From assembly GCF_014270035.1 (NCBI RefSeq), contig NZ_JACNEP010000002.1:186001-250000 (forward strand): a stretch of 64,000 nt of DNA, given 5' to 3'. Below, one piece after another: positions 11,080 to 21,309 of the stretch (position 1 is the stretch's first letter; every line of letters begins with the position of its first letter). Source of the stretch: Neptunicella marina (GTDB lineage Bacteria > Pseudomonadota > Gammaproteobacteria > Enterobacterales > Alteromonadaceae). A model generated the notes under the pieces. That model had not been told where the DNA came from, did not search any database, and was given only the letters and a program-made list of their open reading frames with translations. A program made the translations under genes and the position numbers.

Positions 11080-13545
11080 TTAGAATGTCTGGCCTACGTT
11101 GAACGAGAAGAACTTAGTGTCATCCCCATCTTCCTGCCTGAGTACTTTGGCAAAACTGAAAATCATGGGGCCCATAGGTGACAACCATTGTACTGATAAT
11201 CCCGATGATGCTCTGAAACGCTTATAATCACCATAATCTACAACAAGATTACGTTGAGCGTCACTCAAATCGGCATAATCATTTAAATCAAATTCGGTAT
11301 CCCACAAGTTACCTGCATCTACAAATAAACTGGTGCGAACAGAATTATCAAAATCTTCTTCTACAAACGGGGTTGGAACAATTAATTCCACTCCAGCCAG
11401 TGCTAGCGCGTTACCACCAAACGAACGTTGAGTTGTTTGGATCCTGTCATGGCTTGGGCCCAATACAATCGTATCACCATTAGGGTCTGTAATGGTGGAC
11501 GGTGAACGGTAAATACCTTTTGGACCAACCGTATTGTTTTCAAAACCACGTAATGAATCACTTCCGCCGGTACTGAAATATTCAAAGAACGGTAAAAACT
11601 GATCATGACCCTCGATTTTTCCATAACCATTACCGTATGACAACTGCAGACGGGTCAGGAAGGACCATCGCTGATCCTGACTAATGGGGAAGTAAAACTT
11701 GGTATCCAGATTCATTTTGTAATAGGTTAAATCTGAATTTGGCGTAGTTGCACTGATGGATGCTCTTTGCATTGAACCGGCGCTTGGGAAAATACCGCGG
11801 TTCAATGTAGAGCGATACCAACCGGCACTTAGCTGATAAGTATTAAAGGTCAGGCTTGCATCCGGGTTTGAAGGATCGGCAAATACATCATAGAAGTTAC
11901 GAATCTGTTCATAACGCTGTAATTGTGATACCTCCTGATGTTTATAGGTGACCCCAAAATTCAGGCGATTGAACTGATTAACCGGGTAACCAAAGTTCAT
12001 GCCCACACCATAGGTTTTACTGTTGTACTGCACCAGGTTAGCGCTACCCGCATCAAATTCGGTATAGAACACATTTCCGCCCAAACTAATACCATCAATA
12101 GTAAAATAAGGATCGGTGTAAGAAAGATTAATACTGCTCTGATACGACACAGTGCTCAGGCTTAATGCCAGTTGGTTACCCGTACCAAGGAAGTTATTTT
12201 GCTGGATACCGGCCTGCAGGCTTAATTTAGTACGATCGCCGTAACCAATGCCCGCATTAAATGAACCAGAGGCCTGCTCTTTAATATTAAAATTAACATC
12301 AACCTTGTCATCAAGCCCCGGTAAACGCACCGTTTCAAAATCAGCTTCTTCAACATAGGTTAAACGGGAAATACTATTTTTACTGGCTTCAAGCGCAGTA
12401 TTTGCCAACCAGGCACCTTCCATCTGCACCACTTCACGACGGAACACTTCATCTGCGGTGACTTTGTTACCACTAAAGTTAATACGGCGAACGTAAATAC
12501 GTTTACCGGGATTAACCGATAAGCGCAGTTTGACCGTTTTATCTTCATCGTTAATTTCAGGAATGGTGGTCACTTCGGGGAAAGCATAACCAAAACGCCC
12601 CAGATACTTACTGATAAATTCTTCGGTGTAGGTGACCATCGCCAGGTTATATAACTGACCTTCACGTAATGGCATCAATACTTTAATGGCTTTTTCGTTA
12701 CCCAGCAGATCACCAGCCAGCTCAATTTCAGAAATATGGTATTTTTCACCTTCGGTGATATTAAAGGTGATATAAATGCCGGTTTTATCAGGTGTCATTG
12801 ACACCTGAGTGGAATCCATGTTGTAACGAAGATATCCACGATCCATATAATAACTGCGGATCTTCTCCATATCGCCGGAAAGCTTTTGTTTCTGATAACG
12901 GGTTTCAGCCATGAAATCCCACCAGGGGGCACCAAACTGAAGTTCCATCTGATCCAGCAATTCCTGATCAGAAAAAATTTCATTACCAACAATGTTAATT
13001 TGTTTGATTTCTGCGGCATCACCTTCTTCGAAGGCAAGTTTTAAATCAACACGATTACGCGGCAGTGGTGTTACTATCGCATCAACTTCAGCATTGTATT
13101 TACCGATGCTGTAGTAGAAATCCTTTAAGCCGTTTTCAATTGATGTCAGAACGGTTTTATCCAGCGGTTCACCCACGCGGATATTATTATCTTCCAGCGA
13201 CTGATTTAGTTGTTCATCTTTAATATCGTCATTTTCTGCAAAGATAATATTACTAATGGTAGGACGCTCATGCACTTTGATAACCAACGTATTGCCATCA
13301 CGCAACACTTCTATATTGTCAAAGTGAGAGGAGGCATATAACGAACGAATCACCTGTGCAATACGAAACGAATTCATACTGTCGCCAACTTTAACCGGAA
13401 TATAGGTTAAGGCAGCACCCAGTGCGACCCGCTGCAGGCCTTCAACACGCATGTCGTCAACCACAAATTCCGATGCCGATTCGGCATAAGCATGACTGAC
13501 ACTACTGGCTAATAATCCGGCTGCAACTAACTGTCTTAACTTCAT
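11080..13545 (-). CDS. bamA: Outer membrane protein assembly factor BamA
   Basis: BamA is the Omp85 core of the beta-barrel assembly machine. A signal peptide covers residues 1-21 (ending SHAYA). Five POTRA domains follow (to about residue 420) and then the 16-stranded barrel. The protein ends in phenylalanine (FNVGQTF), the C-terminal outer-membrane signature. At 821 aa it is close to E. coli (810). Neighbours rseP and skp act in the same envelope pathway. Confidence 0.97.
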   Translation of the reverse strand: MKLRQLVAAGLLASSVSHAYAESASEFVVDDMRVEGLQRVALGAALTYIPVKVGDSMNSFRIAQVIRSLYASSHFDNIEVLRDGNTLVIKVHERPTISNIIFAENDDIKDEQLNQSLEDNNIRVGEPLDKTVLTSIENGLKDFYYSIGKYNAEVDAIVTPLPRNRVDLKLAFEEGDAAEIKQINIVGNEIFSDQELLDQMELQFGAPWWDFMAETRYQKQKLSGDMEKIRSYYMDRGYLRYNMDSTQVSMTPDKTGIYITFNITEGEKYHISEIELAGDLLGNEKAIKVLMPLREGQLYNLAMVTYTEEFISKYLGRFGYAFPEVTTIPEINDEDKTVKLRLSVNPGKRIYVRRINFSGNKVTADEVFRREVVQMEGAWLANTALEASKNSISRLTYVEEADFETVRLPGLDDKVDVNFNIKEQASGSFNAGIGYGDRTKLSLQAGIQQNNFLGTGNQLALSLSTVSYQSSINLSYTDPYFTIDGISLGGNVFYTEFDAGSANLVQYNSKTYGVGMNFGYPVNQFNRLNFGVTYKHQEVSQLQRYEQIRNFYDVFADPSNPDASLTFNTYQLSAGWYRSTLNRGIFPSAGSMQRASISATTPNSDLTYYKMNLDTKFYFPISQDQRWSFLTRLQLSYGNGYGKIEGHDQFLPFFEYFSTGGSDSLRGFENNTVGPKGIYRSPSTITDPNGDTIVLGPSHDRIQTTQRSFGGNALALAGVELIVPTPFVEEDFDNSVRTSLFVDAGNLWDTEFDLNDYADLSDAQRNLVVDYGDYKRFRASSGLSVQWLSPMGPMIFSFAKVLRQEDGDDTKFFSFNVGQTF

Positions 13546-13610
13546 TTGTTATTATTCTTCCAAACTACAATTTTATTCGATGACATGCTGATTTTGCGCT
13601 CATGCTAATG

Positions 13611-14966
13611 TTATAAACGGGCGATGTCATTCATTATGGCCATTGTCATAAACAAAAATAACAAAGTTCCACCAATTCGAAAGCCAATTTCCTGCACTTT
13701 CTCTGACACGGGACGTCCACGTACCATCTCAACCAGATAATACATCAAATGACCGCCATCAAGCACCGGCAGTGGCAACAGGTTTACGATACCCAGATTG
13801 ACACTAATCAGAGCTAAAAAACTTAAGAAATACACCAGGCCATAACTTGCACTGGCACCCGCGCCTTGTGCTATAGAAATCGGGCCACTTAAGTTTTTAA
13901 CCGACACGTCACCAGTAAACAATTTACCCAACATATCAAAACTTAATGTGACTAAACGCCACGTTTTAAGCATGCCTTGCCAAAAAGCACTTAAAGGATT
14001 GAATTGTTGGGTAAAACGATAAGATTCTGGCCAGGGTTGTGCCTGAGGCACCACGCCTAAATATCCCTGTTCTTGTCCGTTTTGCGTGTTTTTCTTGCCG
14101 AGTAAAACGTCCTTTGAGATGTTTTCTCCATCACGTACCAGTTCGATTGTAACATTCTGTCCGGGACGTGCAGCAATATAACTGACTATTTGTTCCCATT
14201 CTTGTACAGGAGTTCCATCAATCGCAATGATTTTATCTTTTTGCTGAATATTTGCGCGTTTTGCAGCACTATCCTCGGCCACCATGGCAATCACAGTCGT
14301 GACTTTTGGAAAATATGGCTGAATACCTAAACTTGAAAAGGCGCTTTGTTTATCCGGATCAAATTGCCAGTCACTCAGGGGTAAACTTATTTGATAGGTT
14401 TGTTTGGTTTCTGTATTCAACAGTGTCATGGGTAAGCTGGCTTCACCTATATGCGACACCATTTCCAAATTTACCGCTTCCCAATCCACTGTATCGTGTT
14501 CACCCACCTTAACAATTTGGCTTGGTAGCTGGATAACTGAACGGCTGGCAATAGAATCCTCAGTGACGTTACCAATAACAGGTTTTACAGTATCCACGCC
14601 CAGCATAAACATTAACCACAACGCGAATACAGCAAAGATGAAATTCGTTAATGGACCCGCTGCGACAATTGCAATACGTTTGTACACGGACTGGCGGTTA
14701 AATGCATAAGGTAAATCCTGTTCCCGAACCTGCTCAACACGTTCGTCCAGCATTTTGACATAACCACCAAGAGGAATAGCCGCAATAACATATTCTGTGC
14801 CCAGCTTGTCTTTGGTTTTCCAAAGTGCCTTTCCAAAACCAACAGAGAAACGCTCGACCTTTACACCACAGCGTCTGGCCACCCAAAAGTGTCCCCACTC
14901 ATGCACAGCAACCAGAATGCCCAGTGCAACCACAAAGAAAAACAGATTTTGCACAAATGCTAGCAT
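13611..14966 (-). CDS. rseP: Site-2 intramembrane zinc metalloprotease RseP
   Basis: RseP cuts the anti-sigma factor RseA in the membrane to release sigma-E, and also clears remnant signal peptides. The zinc motif HEWGH is at residues 22-26 in the first membrane helix. Two PDZ domains follow (about residues 115-300). The C-terminal helix carries NLLPLPVLDGGH, the third zinc-ligand motif. The length is 451 aa (E. coli 450). Its ATG overlaps the dxr stop codon (TGATG), so the two are coupled. Confidence 0.96.
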   Translation of the reverse strand: MLAFVQNLFFFVVALGILVAVHEWGHFWVARRCGVKVERFSVGFGKALWKTKDKLGTEYVIAAIPLGGYVKMLDERVEQVREQDLPYAFNRQSVYKRIAIVAAGPLTNFIFAVFALWLMFMLGVDTVKPVIGNVTEDSIASRSVIQLPSQIVKVGEHDTVDWEAVNLEMVSHIGEASLPMTLLNTETKQTYQISLPLSDWQFDPDKQSAFSSLGIQPYFPKVTTVIAMVAEDSAAKRANIQQKDKIIAIDGTPVQEWEQIVSYIAARPGQNVTIELVRDGENISKDVLLGKKNTQNGQEQGYLGVVPQAQPWPESYRFTQQFNPLSAFWQGMLKTWRLVTLSFDMLGKLFTGDVSVKNLSGPISIAQGAGASASYGLVYFLSFLALISVNLGIVNLLPLPVLDGGHLMYYLVEMVRGRPVSEKVQEIGFRIGGTLLFLFMTMAIMNDIARL

Positions 14967-16147
14967 CAGGCGACCTTCGTTAAATGTTGCTGAGTCTGCT
15001 TACGCACACGCTGGTCAAAGTTAATCACATCTTCAATACTATTCAGAGCTTCAGAAGCTGTATGTTCCAATACAGAACGATTAATATCAGCAATTTGGGT
15101 AAATGCAATCCGGCCTCGCAAAAACGCATCCACTGCCACTTCATTTGCAGCATTTAATGCGGTGCTGGCATATTGACCAGCTGAGACAGCATTAATAGCC
15201 AGTCGTAAATTAGGGTAACGATTAAAGTCAGGTTTGCAAAAGCTAAAGTCGGTAAGTTGACTAAAATCCAGCGGTGCGACACCGGCATCGATGCGCTCCG
15301 GATAGGCCAGTGCATGAGCTATAGGTGTACGCATATCCGGATTGCCTAGTTGGGCTATAACTGAACCATCCTTATATTGCACCATAGAGTGAATAACACT
15401 TTGAGGATGCAGTACGATCTCAATATTTTCTGGTTGTAATCCAAATAACCAGCAGGCTTCAATAAATTCCAGCCCTTTATTCATCATAGTGGCCGAATCC
15501 ACCGAAATTTTGCGTCCCATTTGCCAGTTAGGATGTGCACAAGCCTGATCTGGCGACTTGTTTATGAGGGTATCAATCGGCTCATTAAGAAAAGGGCCAC
15601 CAGAACCGGTAAGCAATATTTTACTGATGCCACTTTGCTTAGGATTGGCGTACTGGTAATCGGCAGGCAAACACTGAAATATTGCGTTATGTTCGCTATC
15701 GATTGGCAACAATGTCGCACGATGTTTATTCACTTCACTCATAAACAGTTCACCAGACATAACCAGTGACTCTTTATTCGCCAGTAACACTTTTTTACCT
15801 GCCTGCACCGCATAAAGGGTCGGTAATAATCCGGCGGCGCCAACAATCGCTGCCATAACAACTGACACGTCGTCAGCCTGGGTAATAAGTTTCAGTCCGC
15901 TGTTTGCATCCAGAACCTGCGCCGTTAATCCTGCCTGTTTTGCCAGGTCAGACGCTAAAGCGAGTTTATTCGGGTCGGTCACCACCAAATAATGTGGCTG
16001 GCATAACCTTGCCTGTTCAATTAATAATTCAACCTGTGAGTGACAGGTCAATCCGAATACCCTGTAGAGATCAGGGTGACGATTAACCACATCCAGAGTA
16101 CTTTGACCTATGGAGCCGGTCGCGCCCAGGATTGAGATAGTTTGCAT
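14966..16147 (-). CDS. dxr: 1-deoxy-D-xylulose 5-phosphate reductoisomerase
   Basis: Dxr (IspC) converts DXP to MEP using NADPH, the committed step of the non-mevalonate isoprenoid pathway. The N-terminal NADPH motif is ILGATGSIG. The metal and substrate region includes PIDSEHNAIFQCL and VDSATMMNKGLE. Two starts are possible. The chosen one (393 aa, MQTISILGATG) overlaps the cdsA stop as TGATG and fits the family N-terminus; the other ATG, 12 bp upstream, would overlap cdsA more deeply. In E. coli dxr lies between frr and uppS, so its position next to rseP is a lineage difference. Confidence 0.95.
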   Translation of the reverse strand: MQTISILGATGSIGQSTLDVVNRHPDLYRVFGLTCHSQVELLIEQARLCQPHYLVVTDPNKLALASDLAKQAGLTAQVLDANSGLKLITQADDVSVVMAAIVGAAGLLPTLYAVQAGKKVLLANKESLVMSGELFMSEVNKHRATLLPIDSEHNAIFQCLPADYQYANPKQSGISKILLTGSGGPFLNEPIDTLINKSPDQACAHPNWQMGRKISVDSATMMNKGLEFIEACWLFGLQPENIEIVLHPQSVIHSMVQYKDGSVIAQLGNPDMRTPIAHALAYPERIDAGVAPLDFSQLTDFSFCKPDFNRYPNLRLAINAVSAGQYASTALNAANEVAVDAFLRGRIAFTQIADINRSVLEHTASEALNSIEDVINFDQRVRKQTQQHLTKVA

Positions 16148-17010
16148 CAGGCCATCCACATCACATAAAACAGCGCGAATATAGGAAATGCCGCAGTCAG
16201 GCTATCAATACGATCCAATATCCCACCATGGCCGGGCAGTAAATTGCCACTGTCTTTCACTCCAACACAGCGCTTAAACATGCTTTCGTTTAAATCACCT
16301 AAAGCCGACACCCCAACGGTTAATGCACCAATTAACAAATGGCTCCAGATACGTGAAGGGTCAACCTGATAGTGCAAAGCTGCAAAACCAATAATGGCCA
16401 GAGACGCACCGACACCTCCCATCAGACCTTCATAGGTTTTACCTGGCGAAACATTCGGACGTAATTTATGTTTACCGAACTTAATGCCAATGAAAAACGC
16501 ACCAATATCAGCTGCCCATACTATGCCCAGTACGTAGAAAATCAGTGATGCTCCAAATAAGGTATCCATATCATACAAATAGGTGCGTAATGACACGATA
16601 GCAACCCAGGTTGGGATCAGGGTTAAAATACCAAACAAACAGCGTAAAAAAGTATTACTGCGCCATATCGTTGAATATTTGGGATACGCCAGAATCATCA
16701 GCAACGATACCAGCCACCAGAAAGCCGCTGCGGTTAAAATATATTGATAAAGAGGAGATAATTGCCCCTGATACCAGATTTTTTCTACCGGGATATAAGC
16801 TGAAAGAAATGCACAAATAGAGACCAGCAACAGGCTATACAGCCCCTTGGCGACCCGGTTCTGAATACCGGCTAATTGGGCCCATTCCCAGGCCCCCAAT
16901 CCCACAATAAAACCAATGGCGACTTCAAATCCTTTTAAGGGTAAAAACAGGATTGCGCCTAATGCTAACGGTGCGAGCACCAGTGCTGTTATTATTCTTT
17001 GTTTTAACAC
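16147..17010 (-). CDS. cdsA: Phosphatidate cytidylyltransferase (CDP-DAG synthase)
   Basis: CdsA makes CDP-diacylglycerol from CTP and phosphatidic acid at the inner membrane, the precursor of all phospholipids. It is a 287-aa multi-spanning membrane protein. The family signature is near the C-terminus: SMFKRCVGVKDSG followed by LLPGHGGILDRID. It overlaps uppS by 7 bp and dxr by a stop/start overlap, so this is a tightly packed operon. Confidence 0.96.
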   Translation of the reverse strand: MLKQRIITALVLAPLALGAILFLPLKGFEVAIGFIVGLGAWEWAQLAGIQNRVAKGLYSLLLVSICAFLSAYIPVEKIWYQGQLSPLYQYILTAAAFWWLVSLLMILAYPKYSTIWRSNTFLRCLFGILTLIPTWVAIVSLRTYLYDMDTLFGASLIFYVLGIVWAADIGAFFIGIKFGKHKLRPNVSPGKTYEGLMGGVGASLAIIGFAALHYQVDPSRIWSHLLIGALTVGVSALGDLNESMFKRCVGVKDSGNLLPGHGGILDRIDSLTAAFPIFALFYVMWMA

Positions 17011-17777
17011 GTCACACCTTCTGTCGAATCTTCAATCTGCTCTCCGGTTTTACCAAACCGGCGCTGACGTGAAGAAAATACTTCAACTGCTTCTGCAAAA
17101 TGCTGTGTACCAAAGTCAGGCCAAAGTACATCCATAAACACCAGTTCCGCATAGGCCAGTTGCCAGAGCAGGAAATTACTTACCCGACAATCACCACCTG
17201 TGCGAATTAACAAATCAACATCACCAATTCCATATAAGGAGGTATATTGATTAAACAGTGTTTCATCTATTATGTGTGGGTCGATTTCCCCACTTTTTGA
17301 TTTTTCTGCCAACTGTCTGGCCGCGTTGACAATATCCCAGCGACCACCATAATTGGCTGCAATATTAAGTACCAGCGACTGGTTATCTTTTGTTTGTTGT
17401 TCAGCTTGCTGGATTAATGCTTGTAGTTTTGAGCCAAAACGCGACGTATCTCCCACCACATTCAATCTAACGTCATTGCGATTAAGCTTTTTTACTTCGC
17501 TTTTTAAAACAAACGTAAAAAGCTCCATCAATACGCTGACTTCTTCCTGCGGGCGATTCCAGTTTTCGCTACTAAAAGCAAAAAGCGTTAAATACTTAAT
17601 GCCATTTTCACGGGCAAAGCGCACAGCAGCTCTAACCGATTCCACACCCGCTTTATGTCCATATGTCCGGCGTTTTCCCTGCGACTTAGCCCAACGACCG
17701 TTGCCATCCATAATGATGGCAACGTGATCGGGCACCGCCGTTCCTGCCGGTATCGTTTGTTCTGCCTTGACTGTCAT
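17004..17777 (-). CDS. uppS: Undecaprenyl diphosphate synthase
   Basis: UppS extends farnesyl diphosphate with eight cis-isoprene units to C55-PP, the lipid carrier for peptidoglycan, O-antigen and capsule. Asp24 in IIMDGNGRWAKSQG is the magnesium and substrate site. The C-terminal signature DLLIRTGGDCRVSNFLLWQ is intact. The length is 257 aa. The product is also what a glycan locus such as the one at the right end of this window would need; that link is inference. Confidence 0.97.
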   Translation of the reverse strand: MTVKAEQTIPAGTAVPDHVAIIMDGNGRWAKSQGKRRTYGHKAGVESVRAAVRFARENGIKYLTLFAFSSENWNRPQEEVSVLMELFTFVLKSEVKKLNRNDVRLNVVGDTSRFGSKLQALIQQAEQQTKDNQSLVLNIAANYGGRWDIVNAARQLAEKSKSGEIDPHIIDETLFNQYTSLYGIGDVDLLIRTGGDCRVSNFLLWQLAYAELVFMDVLWPDFGTQHFAEAVEVFSSRQRRFGKTGEQIEDSTEGVTC

Positions 17778-17796
17778 AATTAAACGGAAATCTAAC

Positions 17797-18354
17797 CTAG
17801 ATTTCCATTAACTCTTTTTCTTTGGCAGCCAGCATCTGATCGATGGTTTTAACAAAATCGTCAGTAATACTCTGGATATTATCTTCCGCTTTGCGAGCAT
17901 CGTCTTCACCGATTTCTTTTTCTTTCAGCAGCTCTTTTACATCGCTGTTGGCATCACGACGAATATTACGAATAGCAACACGCGCTTGTTCAGCTTCACC
18001 ACGCACCACTTTAATCAGATCTTTACGACGCTCTTCCGTTAATGGCGGTAATGGGATTCGGATTACTGCTCCGGCACTCATAGGGTTTAAACCCAAATCA
18101 GACTGCATAATGGCTTTTTCCACTGCCGCTGAAGCACTTTTATCAAAAACGGTCAGAGCCAAAGTACGGGCGTCTTCTGCCACAACGTTAGCTAACTGAT
18201 TTAAAGGTGTATCTGCGCCATAGTAGTTAACTGAAATGCTATCCAGTAAGCTAGGATGAGCACGACCTGTGCGAACTTTGGCTAACTGACTTTTTAATGC
18301 ACTGATACTTTTATCCATGCGGGAAGAAGCATCTTTTTGTAAATCTTCAATCAC
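17797..18354 (-). CDS. frr: Ribosome recycling factor
   Basis: RRF works with EF-G to split post-termination ribosomes. It is a 185-aa tRNA-mimic with a long three-helix bundle ([13 protein letters not shown] near the N-terminus and the C-terminal [17 protein letters not shown]) and a middle beta-rich domain. The length is identical to E. coli. It lies 5 bp after pyrH and 19 bp before uppS. Confidence 0.97.
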   Translation of the reverse strand: MIEDLQKDASSRMDKSISALKSQLAKVRTGRAHPSLLDSISVNYYGADTPLNQLANVVAEDARTLALTVFDKSASAAVEKAIMQSDLGLNPMSAGAVIRIPLPPLTEERRKDLIKVVRGEAEQARVAIRNIRRDANSDVKELLKEKEIGEDDARKAEDNIQSITDDFVKTIDQMLAAKEKELMEI

Positions 18355-18359
18355 TTTAA

Positions 18360-19115
18360 TTACTCCTTGATAGTGGTGTCCGACAGCTTGCTGGCATGGT
18401 CGATTACCGTACCTTCCTGCTCGCCCATCACCACACGGCGCAACGCACCGGCTTTATTCATGTTAAACACCCTAATGGGTAAGCTATGGTCACGCGCCAA
18501 CGTAAACGCAGCAAGATCCATTACTTTTAATTCTTTTTCCAGTACCTGCTGATAAGTCAGTTCATCATACAGTTTTGCGTCTGGTTTTTTAACGGGATCG
18601 GCGTCATATACGCCATCAACTTTGGTGGCTTTTAGTACGGCATCCGCTTCTATTTCAATACCACGCAGACAAGCCGCAGAGTCCGTAGTGAAAAATGGGT
18701 TACCGGTACCGGCTGAAAATATCACCACTTTGCCGCTTTTCAGGCTACCAATGGCTTCAGCCCAGTTGTAGGTATCACACACCCCGTTTAATGGAATGGC
18801 AGACATAAGCTGAGCACTGACAAAGTTACGATGCAATGCATCACGCATGGCCAAACCGTTCATAACAGTAGCAAGCATGCCCATATGGTCACCTACTACC
18901 CGGTTCATACCTGCTTTTGCAAGCCCTTCACCTCGAAAGATATTTCCACCACCAATCACCAAAGCGACTTCGACACCCAGTTCAATCAGTTCCTTGATAT
19001 CCTGAGCCATCCTATCGAGCACTTTTGGATCTATACCAAAGCCTTCGTCCCCCATCAGGGCTTCACCGCTCAGTTTTAAAAGAATTCGTCGATATGCAGT
19101 TTTAGGGATATTCAT
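18360..19115 (-). CDS. pyrH: UMP kinase
   Basis: PyrH phosphorylates UMP to UDP. It has the amino-acid-kinase fold: [11 protein letters not shown] at the N-terminus, [10 protein letters not shown] for phosphate binding, and [15 protein letters not shown]. The 251 aa length is about 10 more than E. coli. The start is preceded by AAGGAAG. It is separated from tsf by 192 bp holding a terminator-like hairpin, so pyrH probably also has its own promoter, as in E. coli. Confidence 0.97.
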   Translation of the reverse strand: MNIPKTAYRRILLKLSGEALMGDEGFGIDPKVLDRMAQDIKELIELGVEVALVIGGGNIFRGEGLAKAGMNRVVGDHMGMLATVMNGLAMRDALHRNFVSAQLMSAIPLNGVCDTYNWAEAIGSLKSGKVVIFSAGTGNPFFTTDSAACLRGIEIEADAVLKATKVDGVYDADPVKKPDAKLYDELTYQQVLEKELKVMDLAAFTLARDHSLPIRVFNMNKAGALRRVVMGEQEGTVIDHASKLSDTTIKE

Positions 19116-19140
19116 GAAAATTTCTTCCTTTGATAAACAA

Positions 19141-19161
19141 ACCGCGACTTTAAGCCGCGGT
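19141..19161 (-). terminator. Terminator/attenuator between tsf and pyrH
   Basis: On the minus strand a stem of about nine pairs (CCGCGGCTT with AAGTCGCGG, one G-U pair) is followed by TTTGTTTATC. This is a plausible partial terminator ending the rpsB-tsf transcript 5' of pyrH. The stem is clear; the strength of termination is inferred. Confidence 0.6.
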
Positions 19162-19307
19162 AAGTTTATATGACATTAACATGACTAAACAGACATGAAT
19201 GGCATTTATTTTGATTGCAAAATCCAATTTGGGATCGCTGTTTGCGAAATCGATAAAACGAATTAAGTCGAATTAACACCAGCAGTATCCCGTCAGACAA
19301 TACAGGC

Positions 19308-20180
19308 TTAGCCTTTGGCTGCCGCCATTTGCGCTTGTACTTCAGCAGCAAAGTCTTCAGATTTTTTCTCGATACCTTCACCCACTTCAAAACGAATGAA
19401 GTTAACAACATCAGCATTGTTGTTTTTCAACAACTGACCAACATTGATTGAAGGATCCTTAACAAATGGCTGACCCGTCAGGCTCACTTCACCAGTGAAC
19501 TTCTTCATGCGGCCTTCAACCATTTTTTCAGCGATTTCTTTTGGCTTACCACTGTTAATAGCGATATCAACCTGAATTTCACGCTCTTTAGCAACCACTT
19601 CTTCAGACACGTCTTCTGGCTTAACGAACTGAGGGCTACTTGCTGCTACGTGCATTGCAACATCTTTAGACAACTCAGCATCACCACCCTGAAGAATAGT
19701 GATTACACCGATACGGCTACCGTGAGTATATGCACCTAAATTGTCACCTTCTACAGTCACAACACGGCGTACATTGATGTTTTCACCGATTTTAGCAACC
19801 AGGTTGTCACGTACAGTAGAAACAGCAACACCGTCGATTTCCGCGCTATTCAAAGCATCAACGTCGTTTAATTTGTTGGCTACAGCTAACGCCAGAACTT
19901 GCTCACCAAAAGCCAGGAAACTTTCGTCACGTGCTACGAAGTCAGTTTCACAGTTCAGTTCAACCATAGTTGCAACACCGCCGTCTACTTTAGACAGGAT
20001 TACACCTTCTGCTGCGATACGACCTGCTTTTTTAGCAGCCTTCGCCTGACCAGATTTGCGCATATTTTCAATCGCGGCTTCGATGTCACCGTTAGTTTCG
20101 GTTAACGCTTTTTTACAATCCAACATACCTGCGCCGGTACGTTCACGTAATTCTTTGACTTGCGCTGCAGTCACTGCCAT
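19308..20180 (-). CDS. tsf: Elongation factor Ts
   Basis: EF-Ts is the GDP exchange factor for EF-Tu. The N-terminal UBA-like domain ([18 protein letters not shown]) and the core [10 protein letters not shown] motif are intact. Two in-frame ATGs lie 6 bp apart. GAGG is only 2 nt from the first but 8 nt from the second, so the second (MAVTAAQ, 290 aa) is chosen. It follows rpsB across a hairpin, the standard rpsB-tsf pair. Confidence 0.96.
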   Translation of the reverse strand: MAVTAAQVKELRERTGAGMLDCKKALTETNGDIEAAIENMRKSGQAKAAKKAGRIAAEGVILSKVDGGVATMVELNCETDFVARDESFLAFGEQVLALAVANKLNDVDALNSAEIDGVAVSTVRDNLVAKIGENINVRRVVTVEGDNLGAYTHGSRIGVITILQGGDAELSKDVAMHVAASSPQFVKPEDVSEEVVAKEREIQVDIAINSGKPKEIAEKMVEGRMKKFTGEVSLTGQPFVKDPSINVGQLLKNNNADVVNFIRFEVGEGIEKKSEDFAAEVQAQMAAAKG

Positions 20181-20207
20181 TGTCATTTCCTCGAATATAA
20201 ATGTGTT

Positions 20208-20235
20208 GAAAAACAGGGGCGAAAAACGCCCCTGT
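20208..20235 (-). terminator. Rho-independent hairpin between rpsB and tsf
   Basis: On the minus strand ACAGGGGCG and CGCCCCTGT form a 9-bp stem around a TTTTT loop, followed by TTTTTC. It has the form of an intrinsic terminator but sits between two genes that must be coexpressed. It is therefore best read as a partial terminator that sets tsf level relative to rpsB, or as a processing/3'-stabilising hairpin. Confidence 0.75.
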
Positions 20236-20262
20236 CGGTCAGATTCTGAAAATCAGTACAAA

Positions 20263-20991
20263 TTATTCAGCTTCAACGAAGTCGTCACTTTCCGCTTGAA
20301 CTTCGATATTTTTCTCGCGACCAGAGTTAACAGCATCAGCAGCAGCGTTCAGATATAACTGAATAGCGCGGATAGCGTCATCATTACCAGGGATTACATA
20401 ATCAACGGCATCTGGGTTTGAGTTAGTATCAACGATAGAAATTACTGGAATACCCAGATTTTTCGCTTCGTTAATGGCAATGTGCTCGTGGTCAGCGTCA
20501 ACAACGAATAAGCAGTCAGGAAGACCACCCATGTTTTTAATACCACCTAAGCTGTTTTCCAGCTTTTCCATTTCACGTTGAAGCATCAGTACTTCTTTTT
20601 TGGTCAGCTTCTCGAAAGTGCCGTCCTGAGACTGTTGCTCTAAATCTTTTAAACGCTTGATGGACTGACGAACTGTTTTCCAGTTAGTCAACATACCACC
20701 TAACCAACGCTTGTTTACGTAGAACTGGTCACATTTTACTGCAGCTTCTTTTACTGCTTCACCAGCTGCACGTTTAGTACCAACGAATAATACTTTACCT
20801 TTCTTGCTCGCTACGCCAGACAAGAAGTGCATTGCTTCGTTGAACATTGGAACTGTTTTTTCAAGGTTGATGATATGAACTTTGTTACGAGCACCAAAGA
20901 TGAAAGGTTTCATTTTTGGGTTCCAGTAACGAGTTTGGTGACCGAAGTGTACGCCAGCTTTTAGCATGTCGCGCATTGATACATTTGCCAT
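20263..20991 (-). CDS. rpsB: 30S ribosomal protein S2
   Basis: S2 binds the 30S platform and helps recruit S1. The start is set at [19 protein letters not shown] (242 aa; E. coli 241), which has AGAGGAAA at good spacing. An in-frame start 36 bp further upstream lies in the leader and is not supported. The family signature [10 protein letters not shown] is present, and the C-terminus is acidic. Expression probably depends on the promoter and structured leader described separately. Confidence 0.97.
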   Translation of the reverse strand: MANVSMRDMLKAGVHFGHQTRYWNPKMKPFIFGARNKVHIINLEKTVPMFNEAMHFLSGVASKKGKVLFVGTKRAAGEAVKEAAVKCDQFYVNKRWLGGMLTNWKTVRQSIKRLKDLEQQSQDGTFEKLTKKEVLMLQREMEKLENSLGGIKNMGGLPDCLFVVDADHEHIAINEAKNLGIPVISIVDTNSNPDAVDYVIPGNDDAIRAIQLYLNAAADAVNSGREKNIEVQAESDDFVEAE

Positions 20992-21159
20992 GTTAATTTC
21001 CTCTAATGGGGTTAGGCCTCCATACATCCCGATTTTCGATCCATCATATTAAAGTATGATGAACACCCCGAACGCCGTGTCGATGTATGTGTGTTATTAA
21101 TAATGGGATAGATTTCCCGTTCAATTTAAACGCTGCTTTCCAGTACCTGAAAATCAGCG
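20992..21159 (-). promoter_or_regulatory. Structured rpsB mRNA leader (candidate S2 autoregulatory site)
   Basis: The leader from the predicted start site to the rpsB ATG is about 168 nt. It holds a two-level structure: an outer 8-bp stem (CATACATC at 21021-21028 with GATGTATG at 21082-21089) enclosing a perfect 7-bp hairpin (CATCATA 21042-21048, TATGATG 21055-21061). Gammaproteobacterial rpsB-tsf is known to be autogenously repressed by S2 through a conserved leader. That this is the same element is inferred from position, length and structure. Confidence 0.6.
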
Positions 21160-21165
21160 CGGCGC

Positions 21166-21194
21166 TTTATACCATGGGGGGGTGAAATTTACAA
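21166..21194 (-). promoter_or_regulatory. rpsB promoter (extended -10)
   Basis: Reading the minus strand: -35 TTGTAA (21189-21194), 17-nt spacer, and -10 TATAAA (21166-21171) preceded by TGG, giving an extended -10. The next bases, GCGCCGCG, form a GC-rich discriminator of the kind seen at stringently controlled ribosomal promoters. The spacer contains a run of seven C (G7 on the plus strand, 21176-21182). Confidence 0.75.
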
Positions 21195-21260
21195 CGAATA
21201 ATTCGAACTGACCTAAAGCGAAACACTTATTTAACGGGGCTACACCCCCGTCATCAATGC

Positions 21261-21269
21261 TGCTAGAAT
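21261..21269 (+). promoter_or_regulatory. map promoter, extended -10
   Basis: TGCTAGAAT is an extended -10 element (TG at 21261-21262, TAGAAT at 21264-21269) about 40 bp before the map start codon. No good -35 is seen, which fits an extended -10 promoter. The remainder of the 318-bp rpsB-map gap holds the rpsB promoter and leader and a short ACGGGG/CCCCGT inverted repeat near 21234-21251. Confidence 0.55.
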
Positions 21270-21309
21270 GCCGCCTTTATATTGTTAAAGTAACTGACAG
21301 GAAAGCGTT

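Noticed and set aside
20992-21027. Longer N-terminus for ribosomal protein S2
   Set aside because: Family N-terminus and ribosome site both point to the ATG at 20991; the upstream stretch is leader.
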